Assembly (NCBI GenBank): GCA_033398695.1
Contig: CM065809.1
Coordinates: 178,364,501 to 178,428,500, forward strand
Origin: Orobanche coerulescens
Lineage: Eukaryota > Streptophyta > Magnoliopsida > Lamiales > Orobanchaceae
Reading direction: 5' to 3'
DNA: 64,000 bases
Position numbers and translations under genes: made by a program
The notes under the pieces: generated by a model
Database searches by the model: none
What the model was told of the DNA's origin: nothing
The model's input: only the letters and a program-made list of their open reading frames with translations
In this document: in pieces, positions 1-10,560 of the stretch
Layout of the letters: every line of letters begins with the position of its first letter
How positions within the stretch are numbered: position 1 is the stretch's first letter

Positions 1-308
1 GGCTGTGGTCAATGATCCATGTCTTGCGGCGCCTTTTCCGGATCTGCACGTGGGTCTTTGCCCTGAGCTTCGACCTTCGCCGACCAGATGAATGATGGCT
101 TCGCGTGGTATGAAGCGGTCGCCATTGGCCGGGCACCAGAGTCGATCGCCAAGTGCCAAGAGACGATCGCCTTGGATGTCGATCGCTCGGCACTGGGTCT
201 TGACCTGGGACCCGAGATCGGCCAAACTGCCTCGGCTGCTAGGCTATGGCTCGGTCGCCCGGTCGCTGTGCCGATCGCCTGTTGAGATGTATAAATCTCG
301 ACACAACA
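1..308 (-). repeat. Element D 3' LTR (partial)
   Basis: This repeats bases about 3190-3496 with few differences. Read on the minus strand it begins TGTTGTGTCGAG at base 308. The rest of the LTR lies left of the window. It contains several GCGATCG-type motifs. Confidence 0.85.
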
Positions 309-323
309 ATTGCCCCCCAGCTT
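309..323 (-). other. Polypurine tract of element D
   Basis: The minus strand reads GCTGGGGGGCAAT directly before the LTR start. Element B has the same tract at the equivalent place (37913-37927). This is the plus-strand priming site for reverse transcription. Confidence 0.75.
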
Positions 324-1203
324 GCTCCGATGTTGAAGACACGGGGTGAGGTGGTTCTTGCTGGCGATCGTTGTGGATAAAAACGGGCGATCCAGTGAGC
401 GGACTTTGGTCTCGGACTTGGGCGATCTGATCGATTGGCGATCTATCTTCGGTCTTGTACATGCAATTAACAATTTTGCCAATCCCTTGTAGAAACTTGA
501 TAGTTTCGTCGTTGAGGAACCGTGCACAGTCGCGGAGTTCAATGGACCGACTCCATGACCATGTCTTGTGCGCGAGCGACATTGTCTGTCTCGTGACTCA
601 TTTTATTGTTAGGGTCCTCTGTTAGGCTGCGCCTTGCCTCGTATTTAAACGAAGGGCGTGCGGTCTTGGTCTGGAGGAGTCCTTGCGCGGGGCGTCGTCG
701 GATTAATCGACTCCACGTCCGCGGCTAGTTAGCTCTTTTCTATCTCGGATCGTAATATTAGATGGAAATCATCGACGGTATATGTTGAGACGGGGGTAGG
801 GACGTGTCGCATTGTCCGTGAAGGATCCACCACGCTAAGTGACGGACCTTCGAGGGCGGGCGATTGTGTCCACTGATTTGCTTGGAGGGTCCTTCGACTA
901 CGCCCGCCTCGTATTTAAACGAAGGGCGAGCGATCTCAGCCCAAAGGAACCTTGCATGGCCTAAGCAGTCGGTTCCATCGACCACCAGGACCATGGCTGC
1001 ACTCTTCTACCTCGGATCGTCATGTTAGATGCCGACCTTCGACGGTGTTCGTTGTGCGGGGGAGGCGATCTCGTGCCTTAGTCCAACATGTTAGATGATG
1101 AACTGTAGATGGCGAGCGAGTCCTACAGTTTTGGTGATGTTGCTTGATTCTGGCGATCGGGTTGGAAGACTGATGATCGTCGTTCGGTTGCCGATCGCGT
1201 TGC
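324..1203 (-). other. Noncoding 3' region of element D
   Basis: No coding frame is convincing here. Two copies of a block containing CGTATTTAAACGAAGGGC lie at about 640-665 and 908-933. Both have counterparts in B downstream of pol (22975-23005 and 23228-23255), which shows that D kept the region behind pol while losing pol itself. Confidence 0.6.
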
Positions 1204-2433
1204 TCATAGGTTATAAAGTAACCTTTGCCTGGCCAGAAAGTCTGCGGCTTTAGCGCGGAAAATCGCGTAGGTCGGGGGGATGTCCTTCGTAAGTTGCCTG
1301 AACATAGGCGAAAGACCATGGAATCCCCCTAGGACCGAGTATAGGGCGATTTCGTCGCTTATGGGATCGCCGTTGAGGATGATCTCATCTACCCAGTCGA
1401 TGTAGTCTGCGTCGGACTCTTCTTCCTCTTGCCTGATCTGCATCATGCGATGGGGACCTTCCGGCCGAGCGACCTTGGCGGCGAAGTACGCTGTGAAGTC
1501 GTTCGCCAGTTCGTCAAAGGAATTGATGGATCGCGGCGGTAGTGAGATGTACCATCTATGGGCCAGGTCGTCCAGTGTTAGCGGGAACATTCGGCACCTG
1601 ATCGTGTCTGATGCCCCACACCCGGTCATGTAGATCCGGAACTTGCTCAGGTGAGTATTGGGATCCGACCTTCTCTCGTACAGAGGTGTTTGCGGAGGAG
1701 CGATCCTTCGCAGCACGGGGGCGAGCTCGATGTGGACCGCGAGTGGCTCGCTCGGCCCGGCGATCTTTCTCTTGGCACCTGCCCCAGATTCCAGGAGCGC
1801 CTTCATGTCGTCGAGCTGACATTGCATCGCGGCCATCGCTGTAGCTTGGTCGCTCGCGCTTCGACTTTCGAAACGGGAGCCGAGGCGATCGTGTACCAAT
1901 CTCCTGACTTCGCGATCGCCGACCTCGGTTCTTCGGCGAGGAGGAGCCAGATGGCTGGCCTGCCTTTTGGGAGTCGGATATGCCGAACTCCTAGTGACGG
2001 ATTCGGGCTCCGTCGTCTCGTGGCTGGGGCCAGACTGCCCCGGTCGCCATGATTGGTCGCTTCCTAGGCGGCTGAAAACAGAGGTGCCCCGGCTTGCGAG
2101 CGCCTCTTCTTGCGAATGGGGGCCTCCTGGCGATCGCTCGGTCAGTAACCCCTTGAACTTCCGTTTGGTCACGCGGCGGATGGCCGAGGGGGTTATAACG
2201 GGCGGCGCGTCGAAAGCTCTCCGTCGCTCCCGTAGGATGGCCAGGGCTCCTTCGATCTGTTCCGCGGTTTGGAACTGATCGAGCGAGAGGCTTGGGCCGT
2301 CCCTCGAGGGCGGGATCGAGAGTCTCGGACCGCGGCGGCTACCCTCCGCCATAGGCTGGGGCTGGGACTGGGAAGGAAAAAGGCGTCCAGCGGATCGGCC
2401 AGTGGCTTTCTTCGATGCAGAGGCAGAAGTCAT
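1204..2433 (-). CDS. gag: Element D Gag polyprotein, C-terminally truncated
   Basis: This is a 409-codon open frame with no internal stop. It is the structural Gag protein expected to form the cytoplasmic particle that packages retrotransposon RNA. It aligns over its full length with B Gag: a basic, Ser/Pro-rich N-terminal third, a predicted helix-rich middle containing KFRIYMTGCGASD, then the capsid core with HRWYISLPPRSINSF and ARPEGPHRMM. The start MTSASASKK matches the chosen start in B. The match ends after ADFLARQR; the last few residues derive from a deletion junction, and the zinc-knuckle region seen in B is missing. Without the knuckle RNA binding is probably weakened. The open frame suggests either recent origin or selection on the truncated protein. 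Confidence 0.8.
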   Translation of the reverse strand: MTSASASKKATGRSAGRLFPSQSQPQPMAEGSRRGPRLSIPPSRDGPSLSLDQFQTAEQIEGALAILRERRRAFDAPPVITPSAIRRVTKRKFKGLLTERSPGGPHSQEEALASRGTSVFSRLGSDQSWRPGQSGPSHETTEPESVTRSSAYPTPKRQASHLAPPRRRTEVGDREVRRLVHDRLGSRFESRSASDQATAMAAMQCQLDDMKALLESGAGAKRKIAGPSEPLAVHIELAPVLRRIAPPQTPLYERRSDPNTHLSKFRIYMTGCGASDTIRCRMFPLTLDDLAHRWYISLPPRSINSFDELANDFTAYFAAKVARPEGPHRMMQIRQEEEESDADYIDWVDEIILNGDPISDEIALYSVLGGFHGLSPMFRQLTKDIPPTYAIFRAKAADFLARQRLLYNL

Positions 2434-2545
2434 GATTCTGAAGGTTTTCTTTGAAGCGCAGTGAGTGTCACTTCAAGTATATGCCCCGGAGAACAGTGAG
2501 TGTTCTTCGAGACGGTAGGAATAAAAATGAGGGTTAAGATGCCCC

Positions 2546-2563
2546 CCTTCTTCTAGCGCCAAT
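2546..2563 (-). other. Primer-binding site of element D
   Basis: The minus strand reads ATTGGCGCTAGAAGAAG directly after the LTR end ACAACA. B has the same site at 16846. It differs from the initiator-Met and Asp tRNA sites of the other elements; I did not assign the tRNA. Confidence 0.65.
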
Positions 2564-3496
2564 TGTTGTTGCCCGAAATATTATCCGAAGATAGATATTG
2601 CTGGAATGGTTGAGCAACAGCAAATTGCGAGAGCACGTCCATGGGGGTGTGAAATACACAAGATTTGCCGGGTTTGTTAGGCCCGAGTTTGAATGCTCTC
2701 GCGAGATGTTATTAATAAGAATACGTTTGAGTACAAATATTAATGTAAGAATGCGATTACAATGAGTGTAAAAGATCCTAGATATCTTGCTCTTGAGCGA
2801 AGCTCTGTGTGTTCTTGTTCTCGTTTCTGCCGACCGTCTTAGGATTAAGAGGTTCTGAGAGTGATAGATGAACAGATGTCCGAAGTGTATAGCTTTTGCC
2901 AAGAGAGAAAGCCAAGTTATAAGCTGGGATTATGAACTTTTTCCCCTTTATCCGCTGCTGGAGGCTTCCTATTTATAGGATTGGCCACTGCTGGGCGATC
3001 GCCTTTCTTGATAATATAATAAGGGGCGATCGTCTTTTCAGCACATGGGCTGCTCGCTGAAGCTCGCGATTCTTTGGCGGCACACAGTGCGTCCAATGAG
3101 GAGCCTGCACGCGTCCTGAGTCGCTGTCCCGGGCGGTCCCATTTTGCACCTTTCGGCGGGTCTGTCGGTAGGTGAAAAGATGCTGACAGGCTGTGGTCAA
3201 TGATCCATGTCTTGCGGCGCCTTTTCTGGATCTGCACGTGGGTCTTTGCCCTGAGCTTCGACCTTCGCCGACCAGATGGATGATGGCTTCGCGTGGTATG
3301 AAGCGGTCGCCATTGGCCGGGCACCAGAGTCGATCGCCAAATGCCAAGAGACGATCGCCTTGGATGTCGATCGCTCGGCACTGGGCCTTGACCTGGGACC
3401 CGAGATCGGCCAAACTGCCTCGGCTGCTAGGCTATGGCTCGATCACCCGGTCTCTGTGCCGATCGCCTATTGAGATGTATAAATCTCGACACAACA
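2564..3496 (-). repeat. Element D 5' LTR
   Basis: This 933-bp LTR reads TGTTGTGTC...GGCAACAACA on the minus strand, with termini like those of B. It has many GCGATCG-containing words, for example near 2995, 3028, 3332 and 3352. The right edge is fixed by the sudden change into Athila gag at 3497. Confidence 0.85.
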
Positions 3497-4969
3497 GTCT
3501 TCATTCTCCGATTCTGATAGCTCTTCGTTTACATTGTACGAGAAGATAGCATTGCACTGTGCTTTTGGGTTCTCCTCGGTGTTGCTTGGAAATTGGCCCT
3601 TTTGATGTTGGTTTCCTACGATCTTAGCCAATTGACCGATTTGCGTTTCTAGGTTTCTCATTTGAGTTCCAGTGGTGGTTGCTAATTGAGTCACATGATT
3701 TTCAATCCGACCAAGCTTTTCTTCATCTCGGGTAAACCGACTTTTTGTTTCCATCATAAAGGTAGCCAAAATATTCTCTAGATTAGAATTTGGCTTGGAC
3801 TCTTCTGTCACCTCACCATTCGACACTTTAAATCCCATCGGTGGTCATATTTCTTAAATTCCCATAGCTAAGATTCTCGTGATTCCTATTTGAAGGATGA
3901 TAAAACCCCGGATGAGGATTATTTCGATAGTTATTGAAATTATGGTTATTGATGTAACGAGCTTCCTCCAACGGGTCCGGTGGTGGTGCACTTCCTTTTG
4001 GAGTTATTTTTTCATTTGCACTTTTCGTCAGAACTCCCAAATGGTTGGTCAAAATCGACATTTGTGCAGTTAAAGCCTTTATAGGATCCGAGTCTGAAAC
4101 TTCAGCCACTCTACGCACATTAGTCCTCTCAGTAGGCCATTGATAGCTATTCATGGCCATCTCTTCGATCAATTCATATGCTTCCTCTGCGTTTTTGGCT
4201 ATTAGTGCTCCTCTGGCCGATGCATCAACAAGATTTCTCGTTTCTCCGGCCAACCCATTGTAAAAGAAACACATTTGTTGGTCTTCCGGAAAACCATGAC
4301 GAGGACATCGTCTTAACAAATCCTTGAAGCGTTCCCACGCCTCATATAACATTTCTGAATCCATTTGTCGGAACTGCATGATTTCGCTCTTCAATCTCAT
4401 AGTCTTGTTGGGCGAGAAGAATTTGAAAAGAAACTTTTCGCCCAACTCGTCCCATGTACTTATGCTCCCCGAAGAAAGAGTTCCAAGCCAACTACGAGCC
4501 TTTTCTCTCAAGGAGAACAGAAATGGCTTCAATCTTATTGCATCGTTTGGCACTCCATTCATTTTGATGGTATCACAAATTTGAATAAAGTGGAATTAAT
4601 GGGCGTGCGGATCTTCTGTGGCAAGTCCCCCAAACTGATTTTGTTGAACCATTGATATTAATGCGAGCTTCAATTCAAAATTTAGGGCGTTGATAGGAAT
4701 ATGAGAAATTCCCCAAAAATTTCGGTCAAACTTCGGCCGAAATCCATCCCGAATGGATTGAATTCGAACTGTGGGCTGCTCGGCCCGTATGCCTTCATTG
4801 TTTGAATTGTGGGATGTTGCATTATCATTTCCCATGTCGGCAATCACGTCTCCCGCTCTTTCCATTTCGTCAGATAGATCTCTCGTTCAGCAACACTTGT
4901 TCTTCGAGCAAATGCATCTACTTCGGGAATAAAGTTTTCCAAAGGTTCTCGAGAGGAGCGGGTGTTCAT
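3497..4969 (-). pseudogene. gag: Element E gag (Athila type), disrupted
   Basis: The likely start is the ATG at 4967-4969 (MNTRSSREPLE), after an untranslated leader. Reading right to left, a frameshift near 4866 is followed by 4865-4599, a nonsense TAA at 4596-4598, the capsid core 4595-3828, and another frameshift near 3830 into the C-terminal part. Diagnostic stretches are KARSWLGTLSSGSISTWDE, DLLRRCPRHGFPEDQ, FYNGLAGETRNLVDA and EAYELIEEMAMN, all typical of the Athila Gag core. The tail has a QIGQLAKIVGNQHQKGQFPS stretch, also typical. The frame stops at the junction with D. Three lesions plus the insertion make it nonfunctional. Confidence 0.85.
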
Positions 4970-5091
4970 GTACGTCCTGCAATACGACCAAAAACAATAC
5001 GGAAGTAAAAAAATAAAACAAAACAGAAAATTTTGTCTAAAGTAATACCGGAAACACTTATCGTAATATCAAAACTAATAAAAATAAATTA

Positions 5092-5110
5092 GTTCCCGGC
5101 AACGGTGCCA
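5092..5110 (-). other. tRNA-Asp-type primer-binding site of element E
   Basis: The minus strand reads TGGCACCGTTGCCGGGAAC. Athila elements use TGGCGCCGTTGCCGGGGA, complementary to tRNA-Asp; this copy has a few substitutions. Confidence 0.85.
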
Positions 5111-6082
5111 AAAACTTGTTCGCCTTATTTTTAAATAATCCGCAAGTGTACGGAGTAAATGTAGAAAGCGCCGAGCAAGGTCGTATTCCACAAAGACTAA
5201 ATATTCGTATTGTGTTGAGTACTAGATTATAATGATTCTGGTTTTATCTAGACGATCGAAAGGTGAATGGATGGTTAAGGAAATAAAATACAATGATGAC
5301 AATAAATTAAAACAATTGAAAATATCCGAATTAAAGAGAAATTAAAGAGTTTAGAAAGATAGATTCCAAGACTAGGTTTCCGTTGATTACTAAGTTTAGT
5401 CGAGATTGATGTCAGAGGGTTCTAAGTGCGTTTCCAAAATGATAATCACAACAATATTCTAAAGTCCCTCTCGAGATGCAATAAACGTATATTAAACAAC
5501 CTATAACAACGTCCCCGTCTATTATAAATTATCTAATTCCAAAATGTTCATAAGATTAAACATCATCATAGCTCATCACCGACTTCTCAATCTCGTAATT
5601 TACTACGTCAAATACGTGAAAGCTATTAATGCCCTCTTCTCTCGAATTATGAGCGATTAAGTTAAACATGTAAAAACACTGATCAAGTGCTCTAACATGA
5701 ATTAAAATCAAGCATTTGATAAAGAAATCACATTATATATATATATATTCATCAATCCCTTAAAAACAACATGAATCAACGTACTCCCATGCCCGGAATC
5801 TAACAAGTTTAGCCGGACATGGTAATGAAAGAAATCTCAATAAATATCATGTTCATCATGTTCATGCTAAATAAAACAACAAAATGAATAAAAGATAGGG
5901 AGAAGATAAAACTCGGATGGTGTTTTGAGTGAACTCGGATCAAGCCTTCAAGTCTTCTTGCTTTGTTCTTCCTTGGTTTCTTCAAATCTCCTTCTTTTTT
6001 GGTTGAAAAGCTCTCAAATCTTGTGTTTATTCTCTCTCCAATCTATCCAATTTTCAGAATATCTCTTCCTTCCATGTTCCCA

Positions 6083-6096
6083 GCCTTTTTATCAAC
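6083..6096 (-). promoter_or_regulatory. Candidate TATA box in element E LTR
   Basis: The minus strand reads GTTGATAAAAAGGC. It lies about 70 bases downstream, in transcription direction, of the palindrome array at 6164-6303. The assignment rests on position and AT content only. Confidence 0.45.
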
Positions 6097-6163
6097 CCAA
6101 AATACCAACTTTTCTTCACCAAATCTTGCAAAAATGTCAAAAGGTGATTTTTCCACCTAAAAG

Positions 6164-6303
6164 TGACACGGCCCGTGTCAAATGACACGTCCCGTGTCAT
6201 ACTGCTCTAGAAACAACAAAAGCGCTGGACAAGGAACCCGACCGTGTCAGTTGACACGGCCGAGCAAGTGACACGGCCTGTGTCAAATGACACGGCCGAG
6301 TCT
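6164..6303. repeat. Palindrome array TGACACGGCCNGTGTCA in element E LTR
   Basis: Full or half copies start near 6164, 6183, 6242, 6252, 6269 and 6288. The spacing is 17-19 bases within clusters, with one longer linker (about 6200-6241). Several copies are full inverted repeats, for example TGACACGGCCTGTGTCA at 6269. The array is in the presumed U3, just upstream of a TATA-like sequence. Confidence 0.8.
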
Positions 6304-6471
6304 GTGTTGGTCCGTTTTGACTATGTTTTTCCTTCTTTTTCGGCTCGATCTCTCGTTTCCGTATTGCTTGATATGTATTGGGGATTGAGACTTCGTTCTT
6401 GATTGATAATGTCTTTAAAACACCTATAAAATCAAATAAAAGTACCCAAGTGTGATCGAGTCCAACAAACA

Positions 6472-7503
6472 CAATATGAGTACAAACGACACAATTCTAC
6501 ACATTTTATGATCTTAAAATCCGGAAAAGCTTTATAAAAATATGTGTAAAAATGAGTGTTACCATGTATATGTTGGTCTTTGTGTGTGTTTAGTGTATAT
6601 ATTGCTGTGTGTTTGTATGTATGTGTATTTAGTATATGTGATATATTAAATGGATAAGATGAACAAAATAATGGGATGAGGTAAGAAAAATCCGATGACT
6701 CCAAAGTCGGGGGGCTTCCGCAGATTCCAGTCCTGTGGATGCCATAGCTTGGTATGTGGATGAGAGTAACGCTCGCTGCCGTAAGATACTAGAGCCTAAT
6801 GGGATGTTCTAGTGGAGCACTGAATCTGACAAATGAGTCGCCTGCACTAGCAAGACAATTACCGTTTCAAACTCCTAGATCGGGGTCATCCCCATCTGCT
6901 GTTGAGGTGATTGAAGCTTGTATGCCCCGGTCCTCTTAGTGTTGGGTGCTTCGAAGCTATAGAGAGCTCATCATCTGTGGTGCCTACCGGTCCCCGCCAA
7001 CTCTATTTATGTCCCATATGCTACTGGTGATCCCAAAGGTCGGCGAGAAGGGTGTCACATGGCCATATAGCTTGTTAGCCCTATAGAGGCGTACATTTTT
7101 AAGTCTCGGTCAGTGAATATAAATTGGTGGAGTTGTTGAAGATCTAATACGAAATTGTACACCGAACTTGCAGAAGAGAAGATGAGGGTCGTATTGTAGC
7201 AGGACCGGAGAAGAAGACCCGTGGCACCGCAGAAGGCCTAGCAGTTGACACATAGGTTAAGAAACATGGCCACCACCACATACTACTAGATGTCGAGTAT
7301 AAACAGCCCAAGTTATCTTCTAATGCTGCAGCGATATGTAGTCATAATATCGGGTTTCTCATACAAGATAGGGTCCCAGTACTATGGGCCGAGTGGAAAG
7401 ATGTGCCATAGTGTGTGAAGGATGCCCTAAGAATGATATGTCGGTAAGTTCACATTTAAATTACGGGTAATGCATTCTGTGTTTAGTTTGTGAACTAATT
7501 TAC

Positions 7504-7539
<36 letters not shown>

Positions 7540-8710
7540 TATGTTAATTGTGGATGTGGTTTGGCATTCCTTCACCCACACTACATACTTAGTATAATAA
7601 GGTGAAAGCCACCATGTAAGTAATTTTAGTATATGTGGTTGAGTATTATTTGTTAGATTTCGTGATATTGTTTAGTAGTTATGAATGCGTGTTTATAGGT
7701 ACAAGTCTTCGAAGAATGAAGTGCACATGTTTTGGAAGACTTGAGGTAATACGCGAGAGGCTACCCCCCGAAGATCCCAATAAACGAGTGGAAGTAGCTA
7801 CGCGCCAATTTTAACGAACCACACTATATGGTATTTAACTGCCAAATTGTTGTCTAATGAATGTAACATATACAAAACTTACTTGTGGTCATTGTAATTT
7901 ATTCTCAAATTATATGTTTATATTTCTAGAAGATTAGTACAACCAGCATGGCTTACCGTAAGGGTCTGACGGAGCGCTACAACTTAAGTTCGCGATCGTT
8001 AACGAAAGTTGCGCATGAGGCCACTTCTCTAGACATGGTGGATAATGAATTTGTCTATGTATCTCAGAAGGCATATCCCAGATGTTCAAATGAACATGTA
8101 AGTCATAATTATTTCCTAAAATCAGAATAGGGTGAAGGAGGACTCTCAGAGGATCTTGACAGAGATTGCGAGGGAACATGATTCGGATATACATGAAACC
8201 ATTCTTGATTTATCCATCAAAGACATCAATCAGACCGATCTCTTCATTAGGGCTAGGAGGGGTAAATTTATCCCCTAAAGAGAGTCGTACTGCACGCCGA
8301 TGATGGAAGCTGAAGGCCACAAATTGTTGAAGACCATCCCAAGCTCGATGCAGTCAAAAGAGCGACGCCTAGAAAGTCTTTCAAGTGTAGTAGTTGAGGG
8401 TGGAGAGGGAGCTTAGAGCTGAGGAGCTAAGGAAGGTTAGAAGTTCGAGAAATTCTATGGAGCGACGAGAGCTATTTTGGATCAGCAGCGGGCTGCAGAA
8501 CAATACTTAAGGGCTCAACAGCGTGCCTAAGAACAAGCATTGATAGCTCAGCAACAAATCATGATGTACAAGCATCACGCCATGATGCAGGATATTATGT
8601 TATTGACTCAAACTATGAGTCAGTCGGGACTCGAGGCACCTCTTCCTGCCACCACCTCTATTCTTTAATTTAAAGACTCCTGCCTCATCTTCACAACCTT
8701 AGGACGACAA
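6472..8710 (+). pseudogene. Element G1: degenerate CACTA (En/Spm) transposon gene remnant, left part
   Basis: No long frame survives, but short conserved pieces can be read. At about 7335-7440 there is IGFLIQDRVPVLWAEWKDVP, a stop and CVKDALRMICR, which resembles the plant En/Spm-associated transposase (Transposase_24) family. Bases 7948-8130 and 8130-8280 give further in-frame pieces (REHDSDIHETILDLS and others). Bases 8480-8640 encode a Gln/Met-rich tail typical of the end of such proteins. Frames are broken by many stops and by apparent introns. The region to 7200 has no recognisable coding content. The continuation lies after element A, at 39105. Confidence 0.5.
7506..7536. repeat. (TA)n microsatellite
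   Basis: About 15 TA units, in a presumed intron of the decayed CACTA gene. Confidence 0.9.
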
Positions 8711-9030
8711 TGTAATACCCGATATTTTTATTTCGGTTACCCTTGAATTAATTGTCGTGTGATTTCGATTTTTCCTTTCGTTACGATTATGTGGGATACG
8801 TTTTTCTTTGATTCACTGTTTGATACATACTGTTGTGTAGTTCGTCGGGTGAGACTTGTGTCGCCAGCGTATCTTTGACTAATGTACGCTTGGAATGTGG
8901 TATGTTACGTTTCGTATTTGACTCGTTACTGTTTTGAATCGTAGCAGGTGCATTAGTGTATCCGAGTCGTCGTCGAACGCCGAACTGGGCTGTTGGAACG
9001 ATCGAGTTTCAGCCAGGAGGCTTGGACGAG

Positions 9031-9273
9031 TTACGGCGTAAGACTGATGAGTCACGGCCGTAAGACATTGCCTGTTACGGCCGTAAGACATACTTAGTTA
9101 TGGCCGCAAGGCTGCCGAGTTACGGTCGTAAGGCCTTGCCGGTTACGGCCATAACACCCATTCGTTTTTTGGACAGTGAGGCCTGGGACCCGATTACGGC
9201 CGTAAGAACCTTCCGAGTATGGCCGTAAGGTCCGAGTTACGGCCGTAAGGACCTGCCGAGTTCAGCCGTAACG
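9031..9273. repeat. Palindrome array TTACGGCCGTAA in element A LTR
   Basis: Ten copies, exact or with one to three changes, start at about 9031, 9052, 9075, 9098, 9120, 9143, then 9194, 9217, 9237 and 9261. Steps are 20-24 bases within the two clusters, and a 51-base step crosses a linker containing TTTTTTGGACAGTGAGG. The array ends a few bases before the TATA box. The shortened 3' LTR retains the last part (13902-14011). Confidence 0.9.
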
Positions 9274-9280
9274 AACGCGC

Positions 9281-9290
9281 CTATAAATGG
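9281..9290 (+). promoter_or_regulatory. TATA box of element A LTR
   Basis: CTATAAATGG, with a duplicate at about 14020 in the 3' LTR. It follows the palindrome array by under 15 bases. Confidence 0.7.
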
Positions 9291-10220
9291 CCTGGGCGAC
9301 AGGTCCTTGGCCATTTCCTGCATTCTTTCTTCTCTTCTCGCGGCTGTCGGTCGAGGGAGACGGGAACGCCGATTCTTGTTCGTTTCCACTCAATTCCAGG
9401 GTGTTTTGGAAGGCCCTTGTCGATTATAACAACATCAAATCCTTTTTCTTCGTCGGATCGAGGTAATTTCTTGAAATCTCCTAGGGTTGACTTTCGGGAT
9501 TTCTTCTTGATCTTCGTTGTCCGTCCGATTTTGATCAATCGGTTGATGTTATTGAGCATTATTAATCGTGTTCTATGGGTTGTATATCCATATTTCGAAT
9601 TTGTTCAACTCGATTGATGATTCGAGTGTTCTCATGAGTTATCGAACGTTGAATGTTCGATTAAATGTCCCAATGAGTTCCCATCGATGGTTTGATGGGA
9701 TTTTCGTTGTTTTTGGCCTGGATTTTCATTGTGACCGTATATTCATTGTGTTTGCCGGAGGATTATAGGTATACGAGGATTTCAGTCGAGCTTCCCCGTT
9801 CTTTCGCGTGCTTTGGACTTGAGGCAAGTATCTCGTCTATAATCTTTATACTTTGAGAATGTGTCGTGTCGTGAATTTAACGTGGACTTGATAGTGATTG
9901 AACGTTTAACCGTAACTTACTTTTAAATGAATATGTGATTCTATGAAAGTAAATACGAACGTAACTTGAATTTCTTGAGGAATGATAACCACCATTTCAT
10001 ATTATATTGTGTTCGAGGCAAATATTTAGAAGTTAGTGGTTATCCGAGGAATTGTGGAATGTTTGTATCGTCCGCTTGCTAGTATGTTTCATGAATGATG
10101 GTGTGACGTAAATGTTATACCTTGTGAAAGTGTTTGTTGCATTAACCTATGATTTTACGTGTTTGTGGTTGTGGCGAATGTTATACCCTTATTGTTGTGA
10201 AATCGGTGAATTGAGATATT

Positions 10221-10560
10221 GACCGGGTAGGGACCCGTGAGGCCTCCGGCGGCGCGTACTTGCGAGTACGGCCAGATGCTATGATTTGACCATAAGGTTA
10301 TCGAATCGGGTAGGTCTGGAGAGGGCTCCGAGAATCGTTACTTGCGAGTGCGATGTCACGATAACTTGTGGGCGTGTTTGAATGATGATTAACCGGGTAG
10401 GGACCCGTGAGGCCTCCGAGAATCGTCACTTGCGAGTACGGCCAGTTTATATGACTTGACCATAAGGTTATCTAATCGGGTAGGTCTGGAGAGGGCTCCG
10501 AGAATCGTTACTTGCGAGTAAGATGTCAAGATAACTTATGGGTGGGTTGAGCTTGTTTTT
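10221..10560 (+). repeat. Two tandem 170-bp units in element A LTR
   Basis: CCGGGTAGGGACCCGTGAGG occurs at 10222 and again 170 bases later; the following text (ATTTGACCATAAGGTTATC, ACTTGCGAGT) also repeats. The 3' LTR has the same two units from 14961. CGGGTAGGGACCCG contains a short hairpin. Confidence 0.85.

Larger units (their letters stand above)
1..3496 (-). mobile_element. Element D: gag-only Tat-type Ty3/gypsy retrotransposon, truncated by window edge
   Basis: Bases 1-308 and 3190-3496 are near-identical copies of the same LTR end, and between them lie in minus-strand order LTR, primer-binding site, gag, noncoding 3' region, polypurine tract and LTR. The gag protein closely matches that of element B (16974-18500), which has pol of the Tat clade, so D belongs to a sister family. 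D has no protease, reverse transcriptase, RNase H or integrase: sequence jumps from late gag to a region matching B after the pol stop. It is therefore a nonautonomous gag-only derivative. It lies inside the gag of the Athila element E. Its left end is outside the window, so the target duplication (right flank GTCTT) cannot be checked. Confidence 0.85.
3497..6467 (-). mobile_element. Element E: Athila-type Ty3/gypsy retrotransposon, 5' part only
   Basis: From right to left on the minus strand this holds an LTR, a tRNA-Asp-type primer-binding site (5092-5110) and a gag of the Athila type. The gag is broken off at 3496/3497 by element D. The remainder of E is presumably left of D, outside the window. 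Its LTR borders a CACTA remnant at about 6470. Confidence 0.8.
5117..6467 (-). repeat. Element E 5' LTR
   Basis: The inner edge on the minus strand is GCGAACA, six bases before the primer-binding site. The outer edge is placed at TGTTGGACTCG (6467); alternatives up to 6473 are possible because the flank also reads ACA. Length is about 1.35 kb. It has no coding capacity. Confidence 0.65.

Noticed and set aside
1651..2278. Plus-strand ORFs over gag of D
   Set aside because: Shadow frames caused by the GC-rich gag; the minus frame matches B Gag.
1..3496. Cyanobacterial HIP1-like GCGATCGC enrichment as a sign of bacterial origin
   Set aside because: The words are in a plant Tat retrotransposon with clear gag, LTRs and primer site; the enrichment is a property of this family.
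9417..9768. Small ORFs repeated at 14100-14508
   Set aside because: They recur only because the LTR of A is duplicated; no conserved protein features.
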